Positions 1 to 8,867 of a DNA stretch of 64,000 nucleotides are shown here, piece after piece. The notes below the pieces were generated by a model, which saw only the letters and a list, made by a program, of their open reading frames with translations, was not told the DNA's origin and ran no database searches. Numbering within the stretch: the first letter of the stretch is position 1; every line of letters begins with the position of its first letter. The stretch is from Pseudomonadota bacterium (lineage in GTDB: Bacteria > Pseudomonadota > Alphaproteobacteria > Sneathiellales > Sneathiellaceae): positions 62,001-126,000 of the forward strand of contig JANSXH010000003.1 of the NCBI GenBank assembly GCA_024743055.1, given 5' to 3'. The position numbers were made by a program, and so were the translations under genes.

Positions 1-1611
1 TACCGGGGATTTAACGCGATTGCGAAGAACGGAGTCTGGTAAAGGTGTGAAATTGCCGCCTGTGGCGTTTTCAAATCCGGGGTTGCCCGAAGAAATATCG
101 ATAGCATCACTCGGCATTCTCACACGCCTGGATTTCACAATATGTACATCTCGGATAATAAAGCCCTTTGTCAGCGGTATGGTGCTATTCTTTGCAGCTG
201 GCAGCCCCAGCTTATAAAACATCGACCCCTCGACCAGCACATTTCTTAATCCCTTTGCGCCAATCCGAAACAGTGAGTTCGGAAGAGTTAAACCTGAGAA
301 GATTAAATGATTACCAGGAGTGTGCCATTGAGAATAGAATGGTGTGTCTGGGTTTGAACTCAAAGGTCGAACAATCAGGGTATTAACAATTGCGACATTG
401 TCCAACGTTGAGCAACCTCCAGTAAAAATTCCCTGTGATTTTGCATTAGTGGCCGTAAGACCATAAACAATAAAATTCTCCCAGTCTTTGTTCCCGCAAT
501 AGATCTGGTAGACGTCCGGATGCGCTTTAGTATCTAACCTGTCAATGCCGTCAACAGAACTATTGATCACTAAACGAGACCCACTAAAAGCATCTGAAAG
601 AATTTTTCTTACATGGACATTGCGAACCAAATTAACTCCGTTAGCCCCATTGGGAACATTGGAGATGTTCATATCAGTATAGTAAACTCCTGACCAGTTA
701 GTCCGATAAAATAATGATCGTCCTATTTTTACACCGAGGCCAACATAATCGCTGTCATCTATCCATAGGCGGCTTTTCGATCCAGATGCAGGAGCAAAGA
801 ACACGCCGCCGATCGTTACACCCGTCACCTTCAGCAAACGCGGGGAGAATTTGACTTTTTCGCCATAAGAGAAAACGACATCCTCTCGTTTTAATCCAGG
901 AGCAGCGGAAATCGTAACCCATCTATCATCCAGCATTGGCGAGGGACGGCCCGCGGACCCCCACTCATAAGTTCCCTTCATCAAATAAATAATGGGGAGC
1001 CCAGCTGATAAATCACTTCCACTAAGCTTGCTTAAAGCTTCAAGAGCGCGGCCAGGCTGTCTGTAGGGATTGGCCTTAGTACCATCTCCTGCTCGATCGC
1101 TTCCGGTTTCAGAGACCCATACAGCTATATCGTTCTTAGTGGATTTTGGGGAAAACAATAAAGGTAAGGTATCCAGGGTCCGGGCAATGCCTGCAGTTTT
1201 CGGATAAGCTGTCGCAGATATCTCAATCGCCCGGGGTGCATCACCTTCGCCACCAAGCTGTTCCGGATCAACCGTAATCCAATATTCCGTCGTCTTGGTT
1301 CGCTCGTTAAAACGCATTTCTTTAGTTGATTGTACAGAACCGCCATTGATCTGAAAATCTACCCTGTCTACGCCGTTTATGTGAAATGCAACGACACCGA
1401 CATTGAACGGCGCATCTAAAGACTGAAAGGGAACCACGTTCCAATGTGCGATCACTTTTGCGTCTGCACCCGAAGTCGAAGGGTTATTGTGCTGGGCGAT
1501 CAGAATGTCTGATTCTGAAGGTTGTGCACAAGATACTTCAGCCAGTAGAATGCTTGAAGTGAGCAAACCCAGGAAAAGTGCTTTGGCCTTATCGAAGCTC
1601 AATATTGACAT
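1..1611 (-). CDS. Secreted right-handed beta-helix protein, partial (continues past left edge)
   Basis: The minus-strand frame stays open from an ATG at 1611 to the window edge (537 codons, no stop), so the gene is truncated by the window and not broken. The N-terminus is a signal peptide (hydrophobic stretch ALFLGLLTSSILL, then VSCA before QPSE, a plausible signal peptidase I site; the residues before Cys are a poor lipobox). About residues 50-140 look like an Ig-like beta-sandwich. From the stretch VSETGSDRAGDGTKANPY onward the pattern (GDGT-NP-R, repeated short strands ending in N, V and I runs) resembles pectate-lyase-like or alginate-epimerase-like beta-helices. It lies 43 bp downstream of the exosortase gene and is probably the last-seen member of the EPS operon. 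It could trim, epimerise or bind the exported polysaccharide; substrate and catalytic residues cannot be assigned. A sorting signal for the exosortase, if any, would be beyond the edge. Confidence 0.75.
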   Translation of the reverse strand, partial: MSILSFDKAKALFLGLLTSSILLAEVSCAQPSESDILIAQHNNPSTSGADAKVIAHWNVVPFQSLDAPFNVGVVAFHINGVDRVDFQINGGSVQSTKEMRFNERTKTTEYWITVDPEQLGGEGDAPRAIEISATAYPKTAGIARTLDTLPLLFSPKSTKNDIAVWVSETGSDRAGDGTKANPYRQPGRALEALSKLSGSDLSAGLPIIYLMKGTYEWGSAGRPSPMLDDRWVTISAAPGLKREDVVFSYGEKVKFSPRLLKVTGVTIGGVFFAPASGSKSRLWIDDSDYVGLGVKIGRSLFYRTNWSGVYYTDMNISNVPNGANGVNLVRNVHVRKILSDAFSGSRLVINSSVDGIDRLDTKAHPDVYQIYCGNKDWENFIVYGLTATNAKSQGIFTGGCSTLDNVAIVNTLIVRPLSSNPDTPFYSQWHTPGNHLIFSGLTLPNSLFRIGAKGLRNVLVEGSMFYKLGLPAAKNSTIPLTKGFIIRDVHIVKSRRVRMPSDAIDISSGNPGFENATGGNFTPLPDSVLRNRVKSPV

Positions 1612-1654
1612 GTTTGTCAATCCACCCCTAATTGTTCAATTTATCAGTTTTTAG

Positions 1655-3196
1655 CTACTCAGGAACATAAGCCGGCAAAATCTCGAAAAGTGACTGAGAA
1701 AACTGCGTAAGTTGTTTATCCGCAAGCACTTCCGACATCGTAGAATTAACAGGCATCGAAAGTCGAACCAGAGCACCGTCAGTCCTCGCAGAAGTCAATC
1801 CCCCTAGTAGAAGATTAAGCTTAGCCTTATATTCATTTGCGAGATACTTTCCGCGCTGCTGGAACCAATAATAGACAAGCAGCTTATCTTCACCATGGGA
1901 GATCAGAACCCGGTTCACGGGCACCATTTCATCGCCCTTAGAAAGCTCAATCTCATCAAGTTCTTCAATCTCCCATCCACCGGACGGAATACATACACGA
2001 GGTGAATGCGGTGTGTTCGCTGCAGATTGTTCCTCATAGTAGCCGATAAACAACGTCACAGGCGGCGTACCAGCAGCTCGATAATGTCCGAGGAAGTAGT
2101 CGCTCATATTGAGAATTGTCTGCTCTACACTTGGCAGAATATCCTCTTCAGCAATCATGTTATCGATTTTTAGCGGAAATGAGGAAAAAGAGGACCGAGG
2201 AGGAATTTCCGGCTCTATCGTTCTGATAGAAACCAAAGCCCCGACGAGTGCAACACTTAGTAAGATGACACCAATAATTGGTCCAAGACTCGCAGGTTTT
2301 TCCTCCTTCAGCTCTTCTGGAAGAGAAGGCTTTAAAACGCCATTGCCTGCCGTTGCTTTTTGTTTCTTGGTCAGCGTCAAATAACAGATGGCGATCATGA
2401 CAACAAAGGAGAACAGGAAAAAGACCCAACCTTCAAACAGATGAAAAAAGCCGTCAGAGACGTCGGTATTTGTCCATTCAGCAAATGCACCTGTCAAGAA
2501 GATGCGGACACTGTTCATAATGATTGAAACGCCAGCTGAAATGACAACAAACAGTCCTCGTTTCCAGATCGGAATATCAAACAACATTCCGGCAAGAACG
2601 CCAAGGCCTATCATAGGGTAGAGATATCGAAGGCCGGCGCAGGCTTCCACTACAGCCAGCTTAAGAGTTCCCATATCAATGATATTTCCGTCCTGAAATA
2701 CGGAAATACCTACTCCCCGCAACATGAAAACACTCATATCCGTGGAAACCAACTGCAGCCCATAAGTCAGATTTGCATTTAGGAAAGCAGGAGGAGGAAC
2801 AACGAACGGCAGCAAAATCAGGGACGGCAAAACAAATCGGCCATAAGTCACGCCACCAAAGGCAATGAACATACCAAATATCATCAGGAACAAACTCAAA
2901 TGCCGAATGTTTTCGATCCCGGACTTTACTGCAAGTGAGTAAACGCATACGGCCATAATGCAAAATACGACACCTACCCAGTTTAACCGGGTATCGTAGG
3001 AGTCAAGCAAAGATCGCCGAGCCCATAGAAGATAGAGAGAAACCAAAAACATCAGAGGTCCATGGGTGAACTCCTCCTTGTTCATCCAGTCGTCCCATAG
3101 CAACTCTCCGTCAGGGAGATAAACCAATAGAACCATTGCCAATAAAATAGGCAATGCAATTCTTGTCCAATCAAACCGTTGTAGGGTCAGTTCCAT
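1655..3196 (-). CDS. Exosortase fused to EpsI domain (XrtD-like)
   Basis: A 513-residue integral membrane protein. The first 280 residues hold about eight hydrophobic segments and the exosortase signature: Cys186 in VEACAGLRYLYP, Arg231 in NSVRIF, and His252 in FHLFEGW, the family's Cys/Arg/His set. The C-terminal part (about residues 300-505) is a periplasmic EpsI-type domain with the conserved stretch RVCIPSGGWEI. Exosortases are predicted transpeptidases that cleave and transfer proteins carrying a C-terminal PEP-CTERM-type tail, and are usually encoded with EPS genes, as here. An exosortase with fused EpsI resembles the VPLPA-CTERM type (XrtD) known in alphaproteobacteria; this subtype is inference. 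No substrate with a sorting tail is visible in the window. It follows the tyrosine kinase gene by 79 bp and precedes the beta-helix gene. Confidence 0.88.
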   Translation of the reverse strand: MELTLQRFDWTRIALPILLAMVLLVYLPDGELLWDDWMNKEEFTHGPLMFLVSLYLLWARRSLLDSYDTRLNWVGVVFCIMAVCVYSLAVKSGIENIRHLSLFLMIFGMFIAFGGVTYGRFVLPSLILLPFVVPPPAFLNANLTYGLQLVSTDMSVFMLRGVGISVFQDGNIIDMGTLKLAVVEACAGLRYLYPMIGLGVLAGMLFDIPIWKRGLFVVISAGVSIIMNSVRIFLTGAFAEWTNTDVSDGFFHLFEGWVFFLFSFVVMIAICYLTLTKKQKATAGNGVLKPSLPEELKEEKPASLGPIIGVILLSVALVGALVSIRTIEPEIPPRSSFSSFPLKIDNMIAEEDILPSVEQTILNMSDYFLGHYRAAGTPPVTLFIGYYEEQSAANTPHSPRVCIPSGGWEIEELDEIELSKGDEMVPVNRVLISHGEDKLLVYYWFQQRGKYLANEYKAKLNLLLGGLTSARTDGALVRLSMPVNSTMSEVLADKQLTQFSQSLFEILPAYVPE

Positions 3197-3275
3197 TCGG
3201 TCCTCTTAATTCATTTCTGTGGCAAGATCTGCATAAAAAACAGCCCGTAGTGCTTCAGTTCCTGACCAATAGGTT

Positions 3276-4094
3276 TTAGTAATAGTATCCAGTCGACGTT
3301 TCTTGAACCTTATTTAATACAACGCCCAATAGATTTGTCGACTGCAACAATCTCCGACACTCTTTCACCTCTGCGGGTTTGGTCTCACCGGACGCTACGA
3401 TCATCAGAACACAATCGATCTGCGGGAGAAACGCCATCGCGTCATCAGTGGCTTGCAAAGGGGGTAAATCAAAAATACAGATTCGCTTCTCATATCTTTC
3501 TCGCAAATCCTCAACCAACGCCCTCATCTTTCGTGAGGTGAGAATCTCGGTAGAGTTCTTGATCGCCCTATGATTTGGTAATACGACAAATCTTGGAATG
3601 CCAGGGTTTACCATTACATCATTGAATTCAATATGACCCTCAAGATAGTCAGCCAATGTATTCTCGTTTGGCAAACCCAGATAGGAGGCAACACGGGGCC
3701 GTCGCAAGTCGAAATCTGCCAAGAGAGCAGTGAAATCTGTCTGCTTTGCAATACTGAGCGCAAGATTTATCGCAACAACGGTTTTCCCGCATTCGGGTGT
3801 AGGCGAAGTGATGGCGAGTGTCCGCCAATTGTTCGCTTCCATTTTTGCTAATATCTGAGTCCGAAGAATGTCAAAGCTGATGGAATTTGGATCTTCATTA
3901 TCGAGGGTGATGATCCGGTTTTCCTCCAGATGAGCTAGGTCTAGGTCGACAACTCGCGTTTGACTATAAGTTATCGGACCATCTTCCTGGCCAGACACGG
4001 GAGCGTCTGACACAGGCTGAAGTTTTTTAACCTTGGGGTCAGACTCTGTTTGCTTTTCTTTCGCTCTCGCGATTGCTTCTTTAATACGTTCCAA
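3276..4094 (-). CDS. Polysaccharide-type bacterial tyrosine autokinase (CpsD/CapB family)
   Basis: A 272-residue cytoplasmic P-loop kinase. Walker A is TPECGKT (Lys104), Walker A' is LLADFDLRRP (124-133), and Walker B is ICIFDLPPL (205-213). The chain ends in GYYY, so Tyr270-272 form a short C-terminal autophosphorylation cluster typical of BY-kinases. The N-terminus (MERIKEAIARAKEK) resembles the exosortase-associated subgroup. No membrane segment is present, so it should work with the separate Wzz-like protein encoded 9 bp upstream, whose cytoplasmic end would activate it. In the family, cycles of Tyr phosphorylation control chain length and export of EPS. The GEGKS-like loop of many relatives is ECGKT here, keeping the essential Gly-Lys-Thr. 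Confidence 0.88.
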   Translation of the reverse strand: MERIKEAIARAKEKQTESDPKVKKLQPVSDAPVSGQEDGPITYSQTRVVDLDLAHLEENRIITLDNEDPNSISFDILRTQILAKMEANNWRTLAITSPTPECGKTVVAINLALSIAKQTDFTALLADFDLRRPRVASYLGLPNENTLADYLEGHIEFNDVMVNPGIPRFVVLPNHRAIKNSTEILTSRKMRALVEDLRERYEKRICIFDLPPLQATDDAMAFLPQIDCVLMIVASGETKPAEVKECRRLLQSTNLLGVVLNKVQETSTGYYY

Positions 4095-4103
4095 TTCAGC
4101 CCC

Positions 4104-5759
4104 CTAAAACAACGTTACTCTGAGCCGGTCAATAGCCACCCAGGCTTTGTAAAACAGCGAATCAAGAGGCTCGTATAGAAAATGAATCGCAGCTAAGCCG
4201 ACAAGGGCGGCAACGACCGGGATAAGCAAGATAATCAACAATCGATATTTACGCTTACCGGATTCCGATTGGGTCGTTATATAGGGTATAGACACAATGG
4301 GAGGATGCTTGAGCAAAGCTTCTAGTTCAGAGGCACTACGTACACGCCGATCCAAAAGCTCAATCAAGACAACAAAGCCAATACCGGCCGCAAACGCTGC
4401 CAATGCACCAATACCAAGAATTTTCTTTCTATCCGGGCGAACAGGAACAGAAGGTACAGCAGGAGGTTCCAGTAGAATAAAGCGTTCTGCTTTCTTTTCC
4501 TCTTCAAGATTTTGCGATAGTTGGGCCTGCGCCTGTTTTCTCTCCAGCTCGTTTACACTTTGCAGAAGATCCTGATAGGTACGATCAAGGGTAGTTAGTC
4601 CTCTTTCCACTTGTGGAATATCAATAATAATTCCTTCAAGCTCTTCAACCTTTTCTCTGGAAACTACAATCTGTTGACGTGCTTCGGCAATTTTCTGATC
4701 TGCAGATTGTATACGGGCCTGTAAAGTTTCAACCAAAGGATTATAGCCTGACGTTGGAGTTGGATCTGAATCTGTCGATGCCGATGCCTGTGCGGCCGCT
4801 TCTACTTCGGCTTGCTGAGCTTCCAACGCTGCAATACGCTTATTCAATGCTATGATATCTGGATGAGACGCCGTCAGTCTTGTGGAAGCATCCAACAGGG
4901 CATCCTTTAGGTCTTCAATATTACTTTGAAGTTCTGTTTGTCCAACGACACCACCGGCAGTAGTTCGCCCTGATCTGGCTGAGGTTAGCTCGATTTGGAG
5001 ATATCTTTTTTCCTCCTCCAGAGACCGGATTTCTCGAGTCATGTCTCTGATTTCAGCTTCCGCTCTTTCTAGCATAGTAAGCCGTAAGCTCAGATGTTCG
5101 GGAAGCTTGTCGCGATGTTCCTGTTTGTAGGCAACAATTTGACCTTCAACTTCCTCAAGCTGGGATCTGAGTTTTTCCGCTTCATTCTCAAGAAAAGCAG
5201 TTGTTTCTGAGGCACGCGCCGTTCTTGTTTTAACATTCTCACTTAAAAACAGAGTAACAAGCTCGTTGGTGACTTTGGCAGCAATTTCGGGTACTTCATA
5301 TTCGAATGACACAGTAAAAGCGATGGTCGTTACGCTTCTACGGTGACCTCCAGAAACCTGGGAAGTGATTACACTTACATCGATTAGATTCTGCATTCTT
5401 TGAATCAAAGTTGAAACCGGAAGGTTTTTGCGATCATCTCCAAAGACGTTGTATTTATCGATAATTTCCAACAGATTACGGCGGGTCATGACGCGCTGCT
5501 GAATGATTGTGATCCGCTGGTTTGGATCTGACGTTACCGAAGACTGAACCAGATCGGTTGGAATTTGCTGCGTCTCTACCAGAATAGTTCCGGTCGATTC
5601 ATAGATTGGCTTCAGGGACATTGTGACCACAGTAGCCGCCACCAGTATTATCAGGAAGGGGATCAGAAAGAAAAGATAACGTCTCTTCGCCGCTGACAAG
5701 ATCATGCCGAAATCAAACGACGACTGTTCTTCTTCATGTAGCGTATAATCGTGGCTCAT
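4104..5759 (-). CDS. Wzz/GumC-type polysaccharide chain-length determinant (co-polymerase)
   Basis: About 551 residues from the ATG at 5759; an in-frame TTG at 5771 adds four residues and is an alternative start. The order is a short cytoplasmic N-terminus, membrane segment one (YLFFLIPFLIILVAATVV, about residues 28-48), a Wzz domain with the stretch LKPIYESTGTILVE, a long periplasmic coiled-coil region rich in Glu, Gln, Arg and Ala (about 180-430), then membrane segment two after the conserved VPVRPDRKKI (about 440-465). A third hydrophobic segment (LLIILLIPVVAALVGLAAIHF) lies near the C-terminus, common in exosortase-linked versions. It oligomerises in the inner membrane, sets EPS chain length and partners the tyrosine kinase next door. 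It is the first gene of the kinase-exosortase operon; the promoter must lie in the long AT-rich gap upstream. Confidence 0.88.
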   Translation of the reverse strand: MSHDYTLHEEEQSSFDFGMILSAAKRRYLFFLIPFLIILVAATVVTMSLKPIYESTGTILVETQQIPTDLVQSSVTSDPNQRITIIQQRVMTRRNLLEIIDKYNVFGDDRKNLPVSTLIQRMQNLIDVSVITSQVSGGHRRSVTTIAFTVSFEYEVPEIAAKVTNELVTLFLSENVKTRTARASETTAFLENEAEKLRSQLEEVEGQIVAYKQEHRDKLPEHLSLRLTMLERAEAEIRDMTREIRSLEEEKRYLQIELTSARSGRTTAGGVVGQTELQSNIEDLKDALLDASTRLTASHPDIIALNKRIAALEAQQAEVEAAAQASASTDSDPTPTSGYNPLVETLQARIQSADQKIAEARQQIVVSREKVEELEGIIIDIPQVERGLTTLDRTYQDLLQSVNELERKQAQAQLSQNLEEEKKAERFILLEPPAVPSVPVRPDRKKILGIGALAAFAAGIGFVVLIELLDRRVRSASELEALLKHPPIVSIPYITTQSESGKRKYRLLIILLIPVVAALVGLAAIHFLYEPLDSLFYKAWVAIDRLRVTLF

Positions 5760-6258
5760 TTGTATGCTCAAATTCTCTGCGTATCAAGAAACGTCTAGTT
5801 GCATTTTCACAAGGTTTTTAACTAATATCTTAGCACAGCATACCAGCTCACACGCCAATCCGCAGTAACTGTAGGCATTTTTAGCTGGAAAGAGTTAAGG
5901 AATAGTTGGAAACCTCATCAAAATTAAAAAATTGGGCAAAATTTGTCTATATTGGCAATATCAACTGGGATCCCTGCAAAAATCTATTCCAAACGCAGGC
6001 CCTAAACCTATCTACTTATAGATCCAAAATGTTACTCTTCTTGTGACAAACTTCGCCACACTTAAATATTAGGCAAAAATCATAGTTACTTAATATCAAG
6101 GCTTTTAGCAAAAATTTTGACTAAATACTATCATTTTCAAATTTTACATATGGCTAATAAGCTGCCTAGCTGAATTGGTACAAAACCACAGCTAAACAGC
6201 CGATTTCTGGAACAAATAATTAGAGGATTGTCCCCTTGCTCACGAAGGCTTGACTAGT
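5760..6258. other. AT-rich intergenic region upstream of the EPS operon
   Basis: About 500 bp without a credible gene, clearly richer in A and T than its neighbours. It lies upstream of the Wzz-like gene and downstream of the sugar transferase, so it must contain the promoter of the EPS operon on the minus strand. I see no single convincing -35/-10 pair. It contains an imperfect dyad at 6104-6125 (TTTAG to CTAAA arms around an A/T core) and three related blocks of the form T-N-R-GCAAAA at about 5934, 6070 and 6105. I see no clear intrinsic terminator for the sugar transferase gene. Confidence 0.5.
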
Positions 6259-7722
6259 CTAATAGGCGTTTTTATTCACAAATCCGACGAAAACCGTCAT
6301 AGCCAGAATCTGTAGGTCAAAGAACAGTGACCAGTTTTCGACATAATAAGTGTCGTAGTTTACGCGAGCTTCCATTTTTTCTAGGGTATCTGTTTCTCCG
6401 CGATAGCCTTTGACCTGGGCCCAACCAGTAATGCCAGGTTTAACTTTATGGCGCGCAAAATAGCCATCTATCAACTCTGAATATTCTTCATTATGATCTA
6501 CCGCATGGGGCCTGGGACCTACAAGTGACATACTGCCACCAACAACATTAAAAAGCTGAGGAAGCTCGTCCAGACTAGTTTTTCGTATGAAATTTCCAAC
6601 CTTTGTTATGCGTCTGTCTTGTTTAGTCGCCTGTACCGTCACATCTTTTTTCTCATCGTCATGATACATCGACCTAAATTTATAGATCTCAAAAACTTTG
6701 TTATTATACCCATAGCGCTTCTGTTTAAACAGAATAGGACCTTTGCTTTCTATTCGGATCGCAGCGGCAACAATCAGGAATACCGGTAAAAATGCAATCA
6801 GGGCAAGGGTCCCGAGTATTCTGTCTTCAAGTGCTTTGACGACAATCTTGAAGCCAGATAAAGGTGAATTAACCACCTCAATCATTGGCGCGCCACCGAA
6901 ATGGTTTGGTGAAGGTTGATAAGGGAAGCGGAACCCAACTAGATCTGAAACAAGATGCACATGGGCCGGCAATTCTCTTAGGCGGCTGACAATTTGCATT
7001 TGCCGTTCATCGGCGTTCCAGGGCAAGGCAACGATAATATCATCGACATGATTATTTCTGACAAACTTGATTAAGGCGTCGAGGTTACCCCGCAACAGAT
7101 GTCCGCCAATTTTCGGACCAACTCGACCGATCCGGTCGTCAAAAATTCCTACAACGTTATTAATTGCCGGTTTTTCAGTTTCAAGCTGCTTCAGAAGGCG
7201 TTCCGTTTGCCGACCGGCCCCAACAATAACAACATTTCGCGTACATATTCCGGAATTAGCCAAATAGTTTATGATGACGAAGGCGGCAAGCCTGGACAGC
7301 ACTATCAGGAAGAAAACGGATATTCCGAAACTGTACATCCAGATACGTGAAAAATCCTCGGATACCTTGAGAGAAAAGGCGACAGCCAGTAACAACATGA
7401 AGGACGTAAGGCAAACTACTGCAAGTTTCGGCAGATTAGTCAGTGGTGCCAGGATGGTTGAGAAGGTGTAGATACCCGCGTAGCGTCCAAGGAAGAAGAA
7501 GGTAAGCCAGATAAAACAAACTGAAAAAAGATACTTATCGTTGGAAACTAGATTTCCGCCAATGACGATGGAAAAAGTGACAAACCCGGAAAAGAAAATC
7601 CAGACCGTATCAAGGAAGCTGAAAATCGTAGACAGGACGCGGGAAGACAGCGGGTATCCTCCGCGTATCTTTACTTCTTCCTCAATCAAGTTGTTGCTAG
7701 AAATCTTATTCAATGACAACAT
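6259..7722 (-). CDS. Undecaprenyl-phosphate sugar phosphotransferase (WcaJ/ExoY-type, initiates EPS)
   Basis: Catalyses transfer of a sugar 1-phosphate from a nucleotide sugar to undecaprenyl phosphate, the first committed step of EPS repeat-unit assembly. About 487 residues from the ATG at 7722; a TTG at 7815 would add 31 residues but has no visible ribosome site. There are four to five N-terminal membrane segments, a Rossmann-like CoA-binding domain (VVIVGAGRQTERLL), another membrane segment (IALIAFLPVFLIVAAAI region), and the catalytic domain with KFRSMY, the RKTSLDELPQL block, SLVGPRPH and PGITGWAQVKGYRGET, all hallmarks of the polyprenol sugar transferase family. The sugar cannot be told from sequence alone. 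It is separated from the Wzz-like gene by about 500 bp, so probably a separate transcript. Confidence 0.93.
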   Translation of the reverse strand: MLSLNKISSNNLIEEEVKIRGGYPLSSRVLSTIFSFLDTVWIFFSGFVTFSIVIGGNLVSNDKYLFSVCFIWLTFFFLGRYAGIYTFSTILAPLTNLPKLAVVCLTSFMLLLAVAFSLKVSEDFSRIWMYSFGISVFFLIVLSRLAAFVIINYLANSGICTRNVVIVGAGRQTERLLKQLETEKPAINNVVGIFDDRIGRVGPKIGGHLLRGNLDALIKFVRNNHVDDIIVALPWNADERQMQIVSRLRELPAHVHLVSDLVGFRFPYQPSPNHFGGAPMIEVVNSPLSGFKIVVKALEDRILGTLALIAFLPVFLIVAAAIRIESKGPILFKQKRYGYNNKVFEIYKFRSMYHDDEKKDVTVQATKQDRRITKVGNFIRKTSLDELPQLFNVVGGSMSLVGPRPHAVDHNEEYSELIDGYFARHKVKPGITGWAQVKGYRGETDTLEKMEARVNYDTYYVENWSLFFDLQILAMTVFVGFVNKNAY

Positions 7723-7904
7723 CCCTTGGAGTAACCATAAAGGCGACAGCAGCCGGATCGCTGTCCAAATGTTAATATGATACGAAACAGGTCCGCCACC
7801 GGAGATCAAACCCAATACAAATATGTAACGATGGCAATTTACATTCTATTCAGTTAAAATTTCATAAAACTTTATACTCCTTGCCGGAGCTAGTACCTAC
7901 TTTA

Positions 7905-8273
7905 ATGTACATTAATATCAGTCGTATAGCTTATTTTCTATGGGGTTTTGGCCTTTTCGCTGTCTTAGTAGTGTCTTTATTGCCACCTGATAGCAGTCCA
8001 CAAATTACCAATCTTCCCAATGACAAAATTCGACATTTGGCCGCCTACGCGTTTTTAACCCTTCTGGCCTGCCAGGCAGGGCTTTCCTGGACAAACAGAT
8101 ATCTTTTAAGCGGGATAACTTTTGGCATCAGTGTTTTGATCGAATTTTTGCAACCGCTTACGGGCAGAGATTTTGAATTGCTTGATATGCTCGCCAATTT
8201 TTCCGGGGTCTTGCTTGGTATCATACTCACCCGGCTCTATTTCTGGTGGAGAGGCGCCAACAAAACTACCTGA
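7905..8273 (+). CDS. VanZ-like small membrane protein
   Basis: About 122 residues with four hydrophobic segments and the VanZ-like signatures NDKIRHLAAYAFL and EFLQPLTGRDFELLDMLANF followed by a glycine-rich membrane segment. VanZ confers low-level teicoplanin resistance in enterococci by an unclear route; most proteobacterial members are uncharacterised. The ATG at 7905 opens on a sequence that leads directly into the first membrane segment; an in-frame TTG at 7881 is possible, and a GGAG lies between the two. It diverges from the sugar transferase gene, and its 3' end overlaps the convergent lipoprotein gene by 8 bp. Placement beside an EPS locus hints at an envelope role, which is inference. 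Confidence 0.75.
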   Translation: MYINISRIAYFLWGFGLFAVLVVSLLPPDSSPQITNLPNDKIRHLAAYAFLTLLACQAGLSWTNRYLLSGITFGISVLIEFLQPLTGRDFELLDMLANFSGVLLGIILTRLYFWWRGANKTT

Positions 8274-8796
8274 GACTGCGATCCCAAAGCTGAAAGTGAA
8301 CACCATACTGATCTTCACGCAATTCAAGGAAGGTTGTGTCCTTCTGCCAAGTAAGTGCCAGTGGATCTGACACTCTCCGCGGGGTTCCGAACTGTGCCTC
8401 GAGCTTATCTAAATTAAAATCGGCAACGTTTTTATCGGGATAAGATGCGGCTATTTTCCAGATACGATGACCTGCGGATGGTTTTGCATAGTTGATCCTA
8501 TATTTCACTCGCTCCCCACTTGCAGCATCACGACTGACGCAAACTAGAAGAGAAACTGGGGCACTCGGCGAACTTCCATATCTGCTTTCTACGGCACATT
8601 CCCCTTGCTCCTTCGAGGTCAAGTTTGACCCATGACTGCCCAGACCGAAGCCCGTATCCTCAAACAGCGCTTGCTTCAAACCTCCATCTGGCACCTTTGG
8701 TGATGGCGGCGCACAACTCGCGATCACAAGAGAGACTAATAGAAAAAAGCCCCATGGCTTTAATGATAGGGAAGAAAACTTGAGATATTGCAACAC
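8266..8796 (-). CDS. Predicted outer-envelope lipoprotein, function unknown
   Basis: 176 residues. The N-terminus is a lipoprotein signal peptide: hydrophobic core FFLLVSLVIASC followed by APPSP, so the lipobox is IASC with Cys as the modified residue. The mature part has two more Cys (CAVESRYG and VCVSRD), which could form a disulfide, and ends with a beta-rich segment (TFLELREDQYGVHFQLWD). I do not recognise a family. It is convergent with the VanZ-like gene (8-bp overlap) and upstream of nothing obviously related; dusC reads in the same direction 71 bp away and could be co-transcribed with it. Confidence 0.7.
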   Translation of the reverse strand: MLQYLKFSSLSLKPWGFFLLVSLVIASCAPPSPKVPDGGLKQALFEDTGFGLGSHGSNLTSKEQGECAVESRYGSSPSAPVSLLVCVSRDAASGERVKYRINYAKPSAGHRIWKIAASYPDKNVADFNLDKLEAQFGTPRRVSDPLALTWQKDTTFLELREDQYGVHFQLWDRSLR

Positions 8797-8867
8797 TTTC
8801 TCCTGTACAAATCTGTTGCCGGTATCCGTATTTTACTGACGCCAACATCAATAGCAATCCCGAGGCT

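Noticed and set aside
1125..1346. Short minus-strand frame inside the beta-helix gene
   Set aside because: It lies in another frame of a long open coding frame that runs to the window edge; no ribosome site and no family match.
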